Shown piece after piece: positions 16,911 through 25,286 of a DNA stretch of 64,000 nucleotides. The stretch's first letter is position 1. Every line of letters begins with the position of its first letter. Position numbers and translations under genes: made by a program. Below the pieces are notes generated by a model that worked only from the letters and a program-made list of their open reading frames with translations, was not told the DNA's origin and searched no databases. Source of the DNA: Salegentibacter echinorum (GTDB lineage: Bacteria > Bacteroidota > Bacteroidia > Flavobacteriales > Flavobacteriaceae); NCBI RefSeq assembly GCF_900129445.1, contig NZ_FQVT01000011.1, positions 20,345 to 84,344 on the forward strand. The letters are read 5' to 3'.

Positions 16911-17783
16911 CTAAAAAAACGTTTTCCAAAGTTTAGTACCAAGCTTAACAATTAATAAAACTACAATTCCTACCACAAGGCCAACTATAAACTCCAAAAG
17001 AATGCTGGGAATATTTTCAAATAATCCGTGCATAAAATCGAGGTTATGTACAAAAATACCTCCGGAAACCAACAAAAGAGCGATAGTCCCAATTACCGAA
17101 AGGCTTTTAATCACTTTTGGCAGTGCATTAATAAGAAACCTACCAATTTTATCTGAAATACTATTTTCCCGTTTATTAAGGTTTACCAATTTAGCACCAA
17201 ACTCATCCATTCTTACAATAAGCGCCACAATACCATAAACGCCTACGGTGGCGACCAAAGCAATAAAAGAAACCACCAGGATTTGATTCAACAAAGCTGC
17301 AGTAGCCACAGTTCCCAAAGCAATAATCACAATCTCTACCGAAAGAATAAAATCTGTAATCACTGCCGATTTAATTTTATCTTTTTCCCGCTTTAGAGCC
17401 TCTTCTTTAGAGAGGTTCTCAAGCTTTGGCGCTTCTTTTTTATGAACGTGCGGAAAAGCGAATTCATAGATTTTTTCAGCTCCTTCATAAGCAAGGTACA
17501 ATCCGCCAAGAAGTAAGATCACGGTTATGGCCGTCGGAATAAAAGCACTTAACAAAAATGCCAGGGGGAGAATAATTAGCTTGTTAAGAAATGAACCTTT
17601 AGTAATTGCCCAGAGCACAGGAATTTCCCTGGAAGACATAAACCCGGAAGCTTTTTCTGCATTTACAGCTAGATCGTCCCCTAAGATTCCCGCAGTCTTT
17701 TTGCCGGCAACTTTACTCATTAAAGCTACATCATCCATTAGCGTAGCAATATCATCAAGAAGCGCAAAAAAACCTGAAGCCAT
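16911..17783 (-). CDS. DUF808 family (YedI-like) membrane protein
   Basis: The 290-residue protein starts with ASGFFALLDDIATLMDDVALMSKVAGKKTAGILGDD split over residues 2-37, the diagnostic start of DUF808/YedI. About six hydrophobic segments follow (near 70-90, 92-110, 145-165, 170-190, 225-245 and 262-282), with a polar loop (HVHKKEAPKLENLSKEEA) at 116-134. The family is an inner-membrane protein of unknown function. It is convergent with dsbD and stands alone. The length is typical and no defects are seen. Confidence 0.85.
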   Translation of the reverse strand: MASGFFALLDDIATLMDDVALMSKVAGKKTAGILGDDLAVNAEKASGFMSSREIPVLWAITKGSFLNKLIILPLAFLLSAFIPTAITVILLLGGLYLAYEGAEKIYEFAFPHVHKKEAPKLENLSKEEALKREKDKIKSAVITDFILSVEIVIIALGTVATAALLNQILVVSFIALVATVGVYGIVALIVRMDEFGAKLVNLNKRENSISDKIGRFLINALPKVIKSLSVIGTIALLLVSGGIFVHNLDFMHGLFENIPSILLEFIVGLVVGIVVLLIVKLGTKLWKTFF

Positions 17784-17959
17784 AGTTTATTAATTTTGGG
17801 AAAGATAAGTGGTTTTCAGAAAATCAAATCATAAAATTATTAAAAATCTTTTCTGGGTTATGCGTAGTTAGTTATCGGTTACCATTTTATGGATTGTGGA
17901 TTCCTGAATATTGCGACTGTCCACTAAATTTCAAACTTTTTTCTCCACATCTTATTTAA

Positions 17960-17975
17960 GATAATTTTGTCCGAA
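17960..17975 (+). promoter_or_regulatory. Promoter and possible operator of the Rrf2 gene
   Basis: TAATTTTG (17962-17969) fits the -7 element and is followed by TCCGAATAG. The block GATAATTTTGTCCGAA recurs with one change at 25126-25141 before the methyltransferase relic, and the similarity continues for ~20 more bases. A shared operator, perhaps for this Rrf2 protein itself, is an inference. Confidence 0.5.
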
Positions 17976-18015
17976 TAGCAAATTCCTTTACCTTAGCACA
18001 TTAAATTAATTGAAA

Positions 18016-18450
18016 ATGTTTTCCAAAGCTTGCGAATACGGTATTAAAGCCAGCACCTATATTGCCCTGCAATCCCTGGAAATGAACCGGGTAAGCCTAA
18101 AAGAGATTGCTTCAGAAATTAATTCTCCAATTGCCTTTACAGCTAAAATATTGCACAAATTGGCGAAAAATGATATTCTGGAGTCGGTAAAAGGTCCTTA
18201 TGGCGGATTTCAAATTAAGAAGGAAAGAATAGATTCAATAAAGCTGGCCCATATTGTTGCGGCTATAGATGGTGATGATATTTACAATGGTTGCGCCCTT
18301 GGCTTAGATGAGTGTAATGCTTTACAGCCCTGTCCCCTGCACGAAAAGTTTGTTGGTATAAGAAGTGATTTGAAAAAAATGCTCGAAAACACCAGTTTAT
18401 ATGAGGTAGCAACAGGATTGGAAGTGGGGCTAACCTTTTTGAAAAGATAA
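18016..18450 (+). CDS. Rrf2-family regulator with three-Cys motif
   Basis: The 144-residue protein begins MFSKACEYGIKASTYIAL, typical of Rrf2. A winged helix (VSLKEIASEINSPIAFTAKI and the wing at KGPYGGFQ) is followed by a long helix. Three Cys residues are spaced C-X6-C-X5-C (CALGLDECNALQPC), the arrangement that holds an iron-sulfur cluster in NsrR/IscR-type members. It may therefore sense NO, iron-sulfur status or oxygen. It stands before a cbb3-like oxidase and near globin and hemerythrin genes, which fits such a role. The ATG at 18016 is preferred over the TTG two codons upstream. Confidence 0.85.
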   Translation: MFSKACEYGIKASTYIALQSLEMNRVSLKEIASEINSPIAFTAKILHKLAKNDILESVKGPYGGFQIKKERIDSIKLAHIVAAIDGDDIYNGCALGLDECNALQPCPLHEKFVGIRSDLKKMLENTSLYEVATGLEVGLTFLKR

Positions 18451-18840
18451 GATTCTACTGGATATGATGGAGAGGACATCCTGGTAGTATTTTGAAGAAA
18501 AACAAAAAAGATTTATATTTTAAGATTGAAGTTAGGTTTTCTTAATAGGATTTCAATAATTAAAAATATTACCTCTTAATAGTAGGTAACTTTTCTGAGG
18601 TAAAAACTTGGAAAATATTATATTTTTTTCGTTTCGGCTAAAGTTCTGGAAGTTTTGTATCCCATATAGTTCACTTTATTAATGTGAGCTGTTTTTATAG
18701 GACAGGTTACTCCTAGATTTTGGAAATTCATTTTTTGTATCAAGAAATGTTAATTGAACTTAGTCGCTTTAGAAGATTCAGTAATTTTTATAAATAATAC
18801 AGATTAATCTCGTTGAACGAGTAAAATGATTACAATTTAT
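18451..18840. other. Intergenic leader of the second oxidase, no gene
   Basis: No gene is visible in these ~390 bases. A stretch at about 18719-18770 (TTCATTTTTTGTATCAAG and AACTTAGTCGCT) resembles 61020-61070 before the baeRF gene, another weak repeat. The palindrome at 18809-18821 is listed separately. Confidence 0.45.
18809..18821 (+). promoter_or_regulatory. Palindrome CTCGTTGAACGAG before the second oxidase
   Basis: A 13-bp palindrome (CTCG-N5-CGAG) preceded by TTAAT and followed by TAAA. It lies 19 bases before the ATG at 18841. The same unit lies 16 bases before the tryptophan dioxygenase start and 21 bases before ccoG. It could be an operator or a 5' UTR hairpin. Confidence 0.5.
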
Positions 18841-20667
18841 ATGAAAAAGCTTAAAATTTCACTTTCTTTTCTCACCATTCTTCTCCCGGGACTTCTCGCT
18901 GCTCAAAGTGAAGGAGCTACAGATAATTGGTTAGCAAGCCCCGGTATTATTGGTACAATTTTTTTGGTGGTTTTAGTACTTGTTATTGCGGTTATTATTT
19001 TATTAACCCGCTTTAATGCATACCTTACCTCTTATAAGGATAAGCAGAAGCATAAGGATAGATCAGATTTTACCGATGAAATCTCTGGTCTGGAAGATGA
19101 CGAAATAGATGCCATTCTAGAGAATAGGAAAAAAGCAAAAAAATATCGCCTTCAGGGTAATGAGTTGGGCAGCGAAAATAAAGCGGTAGATAAGAAAGGG
19201 CTAATTCATAACCTTACCCAGCGCCCGAATAATCCTTTGTTCGATGAAAAGAAAAAACATAAGATTAGGCTGGAAACTCCGGAAGAGTTAAAAAAAATAA
19301 TGATCTATTATCTGGGAGCTGCTATTTTTTGGCTGGTTTTTGGAACTTTAGTGGGGGAATACCTGGGTTTAAAGTTTGTCTGGCCAGAGCTGGATAAAGT
19401 TTCCTGGCTCTCATTTGGTCGCTTAAGACCTGTTCATACTAATACTGTCTTTTGGGGCTGGTCCTCCCTGGCAATGATAGGTTTAGGGTATTTTGTCATC
19501 GCCAGAACCTCCAATACCAGGATAAACAGTTATAAAATGGCCTGGTGGGCATTTATACTTATTAACCTTACCGTTGTGTTTGGAAATATTGCTCTTATGG
19601 CCGGGATCAATAATGGTGGTGCTGAATACAGAGAATATATCTGGCCTATTATGCTTCTATTTGCAATAGGTCTTGTGCTTACCTTTATAAACTTTTATAA
19701 AACCGTAGCGCAAAGGAAGATTTCTGAAATTTATATCTCAAACTGGTTTATCCTTGCTTCCTTGTTATGGACCATTACCCTTTCCATAATTGGTTATTTA
19801 CCATTTTATCAAGATGGTTTAGGAGAAACCGTGGTACAGGGTTATTATATGCACCAGGGTGTAGGTATGTGGTTTATGACGTTTACCCTGGGGCTGGTTT
19901 ATTATTACCTGCCCGCGGCGTTAAATAAACCAATTTATTCCTATTCTTTGGGAGTTTTGGCATTTTGGACACAAATGCTTTTTTACACACTCATTGGGAC
20001 ACACCATTTTGTGTTTAGCCCGTTGCCATGGTGGCTGCAAACTGTAGCGATTGTATTTAGTGCGGGAATGTTTATTCCTGTAATTGCAGGAACCACCAAC
20101 TTTTTAATGACCATGAAGGGCAGTTGGAGCCATATTTCAAAAAGTTATGTCCTACCCTTCTTTTTAGTAGGAACCGTCTTTTACTTTGTAGGTTCCTCCC
20201 AGGGTAGTTTCCAGGCTTTTAGGTTTACGCAGTATATATGGCACTTTAACGATTTTAATGTGGCTCACTCTCATATGACAATGTATGGAATTGTAGCTTT
20301 CTTCCTTTGGGCCGGTGTGTATAGTATTTTTCCAAAGATTACAGGAAAAGAACCACCACAAACCCTGGTAGGAGCACATTTTTGGGTCGCTTTCATCGGT
20401 TTATTTGCGTATATGATCTCCCTAATGATTGGCGGAACTTTCCGCGGATTAAGCTGGATTGAAGGAAACGCTTTTATTGAATCGGTAATCCTAATGAAGG
20501 AATATTGGGTATGGCGTGCCGTGGGGGGAACTTTAATGTTCTTCTCCCATATAATTTTCGCCTATAACTTTTATTATATGATAAAAAACCGTTCTAAAAC
20601 AGATGTTGCTGTAGAAGGAAAAGAGAGACCGGTATATACCACTGAATCTAAAGAAATAAATGCATAA
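18841..20667 (+). CDS. cbb3-like heme-copper oxidase subunit I with N-terminal extension
   Basis: From ATG 18841 the protein has 608 residues. A signal-like segment, one membrane helix (IIGTIFLVVLVLVIAVIILL) and a charged linker precede a CcoN-like core of about 460 residues. Core matches to the canonical CcoN at 50694: RLRPVHTN (heme ligand), MHQGVGMWF (CuB His), LFYTLIGTHHF (active-site Tyr six residues before the His pair), and AHSHMTMYG (heme ligands). The canonical TFEGPMLS reads SSQGSFQA here, so Glu becomes Gln. The Tyr argues for an oxygen reductase rather than an NO reductase, but the Gln and divergence leave this open. It is followed after two bases by a diheme CcoO-like subunit. 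The start at 18841 gives a normal signal peptide. Confidence 0.8.
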   Translation: MKKLKISLSFLTILLPGLLAAQSEGATDNWLASPGIIGTIFLVVLVLVIAVIILLTRFNAYLTSYKDKQKHKDRSDFTDEISGLEDDEIDAILENRKKAKKYRLQGNELGSENKAVDKKGLIHNLTQRPNNPLFDEKKKHKIRLETPEELKKIMIYYLGAAIFWLVFGTLVGEYLGLKFVWPELDKVSWLSFGRLRPVHTNTVFWGWSSLAMIGLGYFVIARTSNTRINSYKMAWWAFILINLTVVFGNIALMAGINNGGAEYREYIWPIMLLFAIGLVLTFINFYKTVAQRKISEIYISNWFILASLLWTITLSIIGYLPFYQDGLGETVVQGYYMHQGVGMWFMTFTLGLVYYYLPAALNKPIYSYSLGVLAFWTQMLFYTLIGTHHFVFSPLPWWLQTVAIVFSAGMFIPVIAGTTNFLMTMKGSWSHISKSYVLPFFLVGTVFYFVGSSQGSFQAFRFTQYIWHFNDFNVAHSHMTMYGIVAFFLWAGVYSIFPKITGKEPPQTLVGAHFWVAFIGLFAYMISLMIGGTFRGLSWIEGNAFIESVILMKEYWVWRAVGGTLMFFSHIIFAYNFYYMIKNRSKTDVAVEGKERPVYTTESKEINA

Positions 20668-20669
20668 TT

Positions 20670-21677
20670 ATGTTTAACTTTCATAAAGACCATAAAAAAC
20701 TGGTAATTGTCGCACTTTCAGTGTTTGTGATACTAAGTATCTTTATTTCTGTTGTGCCGGCTTCGAACTTGCAATATGTACAACCTTTTCCTACAGATGA
20801 AGCTCTAACCGAAGCGGAAAGAGCAGGTTTAAATGTATATGTGCAGGAAAACTGCGTGGCTTGCCATACGCAGCAGGTCCGTGGAATAGAAATGGACAAA
20901 ATGTGGGGAGATCGCCCTTCCCTTCCATCAGATTATTACTATACCAAAAAACGATTGGATGTTTGGAGACAATCGCCATCTTTGTTAGGTAGTGAACGTA
21001 CCGGTCCAGATCTTACCAATATCGGTAAGCGACAACCGGGGGAGGGATGGCACTTGCTTCACCTTTACAATCCAAGATCTGTGGTAAATGCTTCTATTAT
21101 GCCTAGCTATCCCTGGATGTTTGAAGAAAAAGATGCTACCAGGATTACAGATGAAGATGTGGTAGTACCAGTACCAGAAGAATATCTTAACGAACCGGGC
21201 AAAAAAATTGTAGCTAAGCCCAAAGCTTTAAACCTCGTAGCGTACTTACAGAGTTTAAAGCAACCGGAAATGCCGGGTAATGAAGATGTAGAATTTATCC
21301 CCTCTATAAAAGATGATTTAGATGTTGCCCAGGAAGCCAGGAAAAGCGGCGGAGTGGATGGTGAAAAACTATATATGAATACCTGTGCGGCCTGCCACCA
21401 GCAATCTGGTAAAGGCCTGGTTGGGGCATTTCCACCCCTGGAAGGAAGCTCTATTGTATTAGATGACGATCCTGAGCTTATGCTTCAAATTATTTTAGCG
21501 GGATATGATGCCCGAAGCGATTATGGAGTTATGCCACCATTTGCTGCACAATTGAATGATGAAGAAATTGCTGCTATTGCCAATCACGAACGCACTAGCT
21601 GGGGTAACGATGCTTCTGAAGTAACCGCTGAAGATGTGAAAAAAGTTAGGGAATATGTAATGGAAATGAATCAATAA
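20670..21677 (+). CDS. CcoO-like cytochrome c fused to a second cytochrome c domain
   Basis: The 335-residue protein has an N-terminal anchor (VIVALSVFVILSIFISVV). A CcoO-like domain follows with CVACHTQQVRG near residues 62-66 and the distal Met in SIMPSYPW near 150. A second class I cytochrome c domain has CAACHQQSGKG near 240 and a Met in YGVMPPF near 288. CcoO normally has one heme; the second domain may replace CcoP, which is absent from this cluster. Together with the preceding subunit I this would make a compact two-subunit, membrane-bound terminal reductase taking electrons from periplasmic cytochrome c or a bc complex. Confidence 0.85.
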   Translation: MFNFHKDHKKLVIVALSVFVILSIFISVVPASNLQYVQPFPTDEALTEAERAGLNVYVQENCVACHTQQVRGIEMDKMWGDRPSLPSDYYYTKKRLDVWRQSPSLLGSERTGPDLTNIGKRQPGEGWHLLHLYNPRSVVNASIMPSYPWMFEEKDATRITDEDVVVPVPEEYLNEPGKKIVAKPKALNLVAYLQSLKQPEMPGNEDVEFIPSIKDDLDVAQEARKSGGVDGEKLYMNTCAACHQQSGKGLVGAFPPLEGSSIVLDDDPELMLQIILAGYDARSDYGVMPPFAAQLNDEEIAAIANHERTSWGNDASEVTAEDVKKVREYVMEMNQ

Positions 21678-21725
21678 TGATTTATTGCTGAATTGAATTA
21701 CACAGCATATTAAAATTAATTGACT

Positions 21726-22223
21726 ATGAAAATTAAACATTTATGGATTTTTAGCTTCTTCCTTTTGCTTTTAGCCTGTAAGGAAAATAAAAACAATGCC
21801 ACCCAAAACACTACATCTGAAGAAGTAACAGAATCTTCTGAAAATATGGAAAGATCTAAAACATCAGAAACCGGGGCATTAACTGTTCTTGATGGTACCT
21901 GGCTGCTTGAGACTTTTAATAAAGAAACTATAGAAACTACCGATGCCTATAAAATTCCCACCTTAGAAATAAAAGCTGACGAAGGCAAAATTATTGGCAA
22001 TGCGGGGTGCAATGAATACAAGGGAGAAATTGCAGTAAGAAATGAATCTGAAATTGATATAAAAGCAGAAAAAGTTTCAAAATTAGAATGTCCTGAAAGC
22101 AGTTTGGAAGAAGAGTTTCTAAGCGCAATTGAAGCCAATGACCTGGCCTATAAAATGCAGGATAAAGATCAGCTTATATTTTTCACAGACAAGGTGACCA
22201 TGATGTTTAAAAGATCTATGTAA
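21726..22223 (+). CDS. Lipoprotein with a META (HslJ-like) domain
   Basis: The signal peptide ends in a lipobox (LLLLAC, Cys near residue 17), followed by a Ser/Thr/Glu-rich linker and a META domain beginning LDGTWLLETFN and including GNAGCNEYKGEI near residue 95. META-domain lipoproteins such as HslJ are tied to heat or drug stress, with no known catalysis. It is co-directional with the oxidase genes, 48 bases after the cytochrome subunit, so it is probably in the same transcript. ATG 21726 is chosen over the TTG six bases upstream. Confidence 0.8.
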   Translation: MKIKHLWIFSFFLLLLACKENKNNATQNTTSEEVTESSENMERSKTSETGALTVLDGTWLLETFNKETIETTDAYKIPTLEIKADEGKIIGNAGCNEYKGEIAVRNESEIDIKAEKVSKLECPESSLEEEFLSAIEANDLAYKMQDKDQLIFFTDKVTMMFKRSM

Positions 22224-22255
22224 TAATCTTAATTTGAGCTCTAAAGAAGTTAATT

Positions 22256-22519
22256 ATGAAAAGAAATATAATATTATTCGTCGCCCTTTTTATCACAGGC
22301 TTTAGAACTTTTGCATGTGAAGTATGTGAAAATAATCAGCCAGAACCCTTAAAGGGAATTACGCACGGGCAAGGTCCCACGGGAACTTTAGATTATATCA
22401 TTATTGGCATTGCTTCGGTTATTGTGTTGGTAGCCCTCTTTTTGAGTATCAAATTTTTAGTAAAGCCAAGGGAAGGAAACCCAGATCACATTAAAAATAT
22501 TGTATTGGATGAAAACTAA
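22256..22519 (+). CDS. Small exported membrane protein with CxxC, oxidase-associated
   Basis: An 87-residue protein: signal peptide (NIILFVALFITGFRTFA), then CEVCENNQPEPLKG with a CxxC directly at the mature N-terminus, then one membrane helix (YIIIGIASVIVLVALFLSI) and a short cytoplasmic tail. The exposed CxxC could bind copper or exchange disulfides. Its place between the oxidase subunits and a membrane protein with a beta-sandwich-like outer domain suggests an assembly factor or small subunit. I do not know a named family. Confidence 0.7.
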   Translation: MKRNIILFVALFITGFRTFACEVCENNQPEPLKGITHGQGPTGTLDYIIIGIASVIVLVALFLSIKFLVKPREGNPDHIKNIVLDEN

Positions 22520-22520
22520 A

Positions 22521-22946
22521 ATGGAAGAAGATAAGAGAATTGTAAAGGTGTTTTTAGACGATGAAACGCAGCCTTTTGCTGAATTCGCCCCACCTGTTAA
22601 GTTTGTGTTGGATTCCACCAAAATACCCGATGGAAAACATAAACTTAAAATTGTAGCCAAATCCTCCAGTGGTGTAGAGGGTATTCGTATTGTTCCTTTT
22701 GAAGTTAGAAACGGTCCCGAAATTTCCCTGGTAGGACTAAAGGATAATGAAGTGATAGATACACAGAACACCATTACTATTAACGCCTATGGAAGTGAAA
22801 CCAATGACTCTTTTGTTATTCGCGGGTCCGAAACTCCCAAAGCCATACCTGCCTGGGTTTGGATGCTGGTAATTGCATTTATCGCCTTTGGCTTATTTTA
22901 TATAGTGATGTACTGGACCCCGGAATTCTATAAATCTTTCTTTTAA
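22521..22946 (+). CDS. C-terminally anchored protein, oxidase-associated, function unknown
   Basis: About 141 residues: a beta-rich domain (VKFVLDSTKIPDGKHKLKIV; GPEISLVGLKDNEVID) resembling an immunoglobulin-like or carbohydrate-binding sandwich, then one C-terminal membrane helix (AWVWMLVIAFIAFGLFYIVM). The ATG lies one base after the stop of the previous gene; an in-frame ATG at 22509 would overlap it. Coupling with the upstream gene is therefore likely. It may be an accessory subunit or assembly factor of the second oxidase. No signal peptide is visible, so topology is uncertain. Confidence 0.65.
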   Translation: MEEDKRIVKVFLDDETQPFAEFAPPVKFVLDSTKIPDGKHKLKIVAKSSSGVEGIRIVPFEVRNGPEISLVGLKDNEVIDTQNTITINAYGSETNDSFVIRGSETPKAIPAWVWMLVIAFIAFGLFYIVMYWTPEFYKSFF

Positions 22947-23008
22947 ACTTAGAAGAAGATAAATAATCCATAACTCATAACCTTTTCGAAAGAAATTTTA
23001 AAAATACC

Positions 23009-23398
23009 ATGTCAAAAGAAATTTTAAGCTTAGATGATGTGAAATTACTTGTAGATAGCTTTTACGGCAAAGTACAGGAAGACAAACTTTTAAAAGATGT
23101 TTTCAACAATGTAATTGAAGATCGCTGGCCAGAACATTTAGAAAAAATGTACACTTTTTGGCAAACTGTACTTTTAGGTGAACACACTTACTACGGTGCA
23201 CCTTTTGTTCCACACGCTAAATTACCGGTAGATAAAAAACATTTTGACCGCTGGTTGGAGTTGTTTTATAAAACTTTAGACGAACATTTTGAAGGTGAAA
23301 AAGCCGAAGAAGCCAAATGGAGAGCTACAAAGATGGCACAAATGTTTCAGCTTAAAATTGAGCATTTTCAGCAAACAAATACAAAACCTTTAATTTAA
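23009..23398 (+). CDS. Truncated hemoglobin, probably group III
   Basis: The 129-residue protein has the 2-over-2 globin pattern: VKLLVDSFYGKVQEDKLL near the start, WPEHLEKMYTFWQTVLLGE in the E-helix region with the proximal HFDRWLELFYKTLDEHF near residue 85. The short N-terminus and FYxxV...FW pattern suggest group III. Such globins bind O2 and NO and are linked to NO detoxification or oxygen handling in microaerobic bacteria. It follows the oxidase group after 62 bases and probably belongs to the same stress-related region; no separate promoter is evident. Confidence 0.85.
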   Translation: MSKEILSLDDVKLLVDSFYGKVQEDKLLKDVFNNVIEDRWPEHLEKMYTFWQTVLLGEHTYYGAPFVPHAKLPVDKKHFDRWLELFYKTLDEHFEGEKAEEAKWRATKMAQMFQLKIEHFQQTNTKPLI

Positions 23399-23540
23399 TT
23401 TTTTAAAATTATTGCTGAAGGTTTTCAACTAAAATCCTGTTGTTACTACAAAAACCTTTTAAGTTAGGTTTTAACAAGCACAGTTTAAAGATTTCCTGAT
23501 AAGCGCATAGGTTTATGATTGAAAATTCATAGGTTTATAG

Positions 23541-23655
23541 CAATTTTAAGCGCGGGGCGATAGCCAGGGTTTTATTTCCCCAGGCTTGCCTCGAAATAAA
23601 AGTTTTTTTAGGGAAGCATATCTCGCACCCTTGGGTCGAGGTTGTTGATTACAAA
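23541..23655 (-). repeat. Reverse copy of the dispersed ~140-bp repeat
   Basis: Read on the minus strand, CCTCGACCCAAGGGTGCGAG, TATGCTTCC, TTTTATTTCGAGGCAAGCC and CCCTGGCTATCGCC match 28997-29137 almost base for base in the core. The outer inverted repeats of the type copy are not conserved here. Confidence 0.75.
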
Positions 23656-23759
23656 TTTTTCAGAGTACATTACCTCGGGGAAACTCACGAGGTTTTATTT
23701 AGAATAAACATTTGATTTCCAGACAAACTTCGGAACTCCCGATAAATATCTGGATAAAT

Positions 23760-23772
23760 CTCGATTATCGAG
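23760..23772 (+). promoter_or_regulatory. Palindrome CTCGATTATCGAG before tryptophan dioxygenase
   Basis: A 13-bp palindrome preceded by TAAAT and followed by TAAA, 16 bases before the ATG at 23789. It has the same layout as at 18809 and 54096. Confidence 0.5.
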
Positions 23773-23788
23773 TAAATTTCTCGTTACT

Positions 23789-24655
23789 ATGGCAAATATT
23801 AATGACCAATTAACCCAAAAATATAAAGACCTGGGTGAAAATCCTGACACATATTTAAAAGGCCTACTATATACCAAACCTGTTAATTATTGGGATTATA
23901 TTGGCGTAGAAACACTGCTTTCGCTGCAAAATCCAAGGACTAATTATAAAGATGAAAAGATCTTTATTATGTACCATCAGGTTACCGAGCTTTTCTTAAA
24001 AATGTTATTGCACGAAATAAAACAATTGGTTGCTTTAGAGAATTTTTCTGAAGAAATATGGTTAGACAAACTCAACCGGATGCATCGTTATGTAAGCATG
24101 CTTATTTCTTCTTTCGATATTATGAAAGACGGTATGAACTATGATGATTATAATGAGTTTAGAACTGCTCTGGCACCAGCCAGCGGATTTCAAAGTGCAC
24201 AATTTAGATATATTGAAATTTACTGCACCCCTTTAGCCAATTTAATAAATGAAGAGGGGCAAAAACGCTTATCCCACTCCCCTTCTACCCGGGAATATTT
24301 TAACAATATTTATTGGAAAGATGCCGGCATCAAGAAAGATGGTTCAAAGACTCTTACTATGCTTCAGTTTGAAGAAAAATACCTCGATTCATTTATTGGG
24401 CTTGCCGAAAAAGTAAAAGGCGAAACTTTACAGGAAAAATTCCGGAAAATAGAAAATCCTTCCAGGGCTTTAAAAGAAAAACTACTCGAATTTGATAAAC
24501 TTTATAATGTAGAATGGCCTTTGGTGCATCTAAGAACAGCACAACATTACCTCGATAAAAAAGGCGAAAATAAAAAAGCCACCGGCGGCTCGGAATGGAA
24601 AAAATACCTACATCCCAAATTTCAACAGAGAAAATTCTTTCCACAACTCTGGTGA
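23789..24655 (+). CDS. Tryptophan 2,3-dioxygenase family protein
   Basis: The 288-residue, all-helical protein has the family's N-terminal YWDYIGVETLLSLQ, the HQVTELFLKMLLHEI helix with the substrate-side His, SMLISSFDIMKDG, ASGFQSAQFRYIE, and the C-terminal HLRTAQHYLDKKGENKKATGG with the heme-ligating His near 260 and the ATGGS loop. The enzyme opens the indole ring of tryptophan with O2 to N-formylkynurenine. No other kynurenine genes are adjacent. It shares the CTCG-N5-CGAG leader palindrome with the second oxidase and ccoG, which hints at joint control with oxygen-related genes. Confidence 0.88.
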   Translation: MANINDQLTQKYKDLGENPDTYLKGLLYTKPVNYWDYIGVETLLSLQNPRTNYKDEKIFIMYHQVTELFLKMLLHEIKQLVALENFSEEIWLDKLNRMHRYVSMLISSFDIMKDGMNYDDYNEFRTALAPASGFQSAQFRYIEIYCTPLANLINEEGQKRLSHSPSTREYFNNIYWKDAGIKKDGSKTLTMLQFEEKYLDSFIGLAEKVKGETLQEKFRKIENPSRALKEKLLEFDKLYNVEWPLVHLRTAQHYLDKKGENKKATGGSEWKKYLHPKFQQRKFFPQLW

Positions 24656-25286
24656 AGATTAGGTGGCGGTGAGCAGTGTCAGTAGGCAGTTAGAAGTTCC
24701 ATTTGACAGGAAATGCCAATTAATAGTTTTATACCAATAGCGTCCTAAACTGTAAAATCATGTTAACTTAGAATTCTTATAGTTTTTTTGTGGTAAAGAA
24801 TTTAATTTTCGATTCAACTAAGTTGCCGATTTTTTTAATTATGGAGGTCTCGACTGCGCTCGACCTGACAAAGGCAATATTTTTTAGTAAATAATGTGTC
24901 ACTTCGAGCTTAGTCGAGAAGTTTTTCTACGAATTGTTTCGTTCTATAATTATTTAGGACGTTATCAAACTAACCTTAACCACAAAGACTCAAAAACACA
25001 AAGAAATACCAGAAGTAGACTTCCTTTTTACTTTGTGCATTTTGGTGGCTTCCTGTCTTAATGGCAAAATAACTCAAAACTCACAACCAAGAACCAATCA
25101 ATAAATCTCTTAAAATTATATTTCTGATAAATTTGTCCGAAATAGAAATTTGCTTAACTTTACTCAGGTGTAAAAGTTACGGGTTGCCGTTAAAATGACA
25201 AACCGTAAACAAAAGGCAAATTGCTTTTGCCTTCTTTGCTTAAAATACTTTCGAATTAATAATCCATTTTAATTGAAGCAAAAATT
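24656..25286. other. Intergenic stretch with low-complexity repeats
   Basis: About 630 bases without a gene. They include intergenic phrases seen elsewhere in the window (CAGTGTCAGTAGGCAGTTAG near 24675) and a GTCACTTCGAGCTTAGTCGAG-like block near 24900 that pairs partly with TCTCGACTGCGCTCGA near 24847. The end (25126-25170) resembles the Rrf2 promoter. Confidence 0.5.
25126..25141 (+). promoter_or_regulatory. Promoter/operator copy shared with the Rrf2 gene
   Basis: GATAAATTTGTCCGAA contains TAAATTTG (a -7 element, 25128-25135) and differs from 17960-17975 at one base. Similarity continues downstream (TAG-AAA-TT--TT-AC-TTA). It lies ~145 bases before the methyltransferase relic. Confidence 0.5.

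Larger units (their letters stand above)
23399..23788. other. Intergenic stretch with repeat and palindrome
   Basis: About 390 bases without a gene. They hold a reverse copy of the dispersed repeat (23541-23655), a CCTCGGGGAAACTCACGAGG-type hairpin near 23690, and the 13-bp palindrome at 23760-23772. Confidence 0.5.

Noticed and set aside
18841..20667. Calling the second subunit I an NO reductase
   Set aside because: The active-site Tyr six residues before the CuB His pair is kept, which NO reductases lack. Only the Glu-to-Gln change leaves doubt, so it is called oxidase-like.
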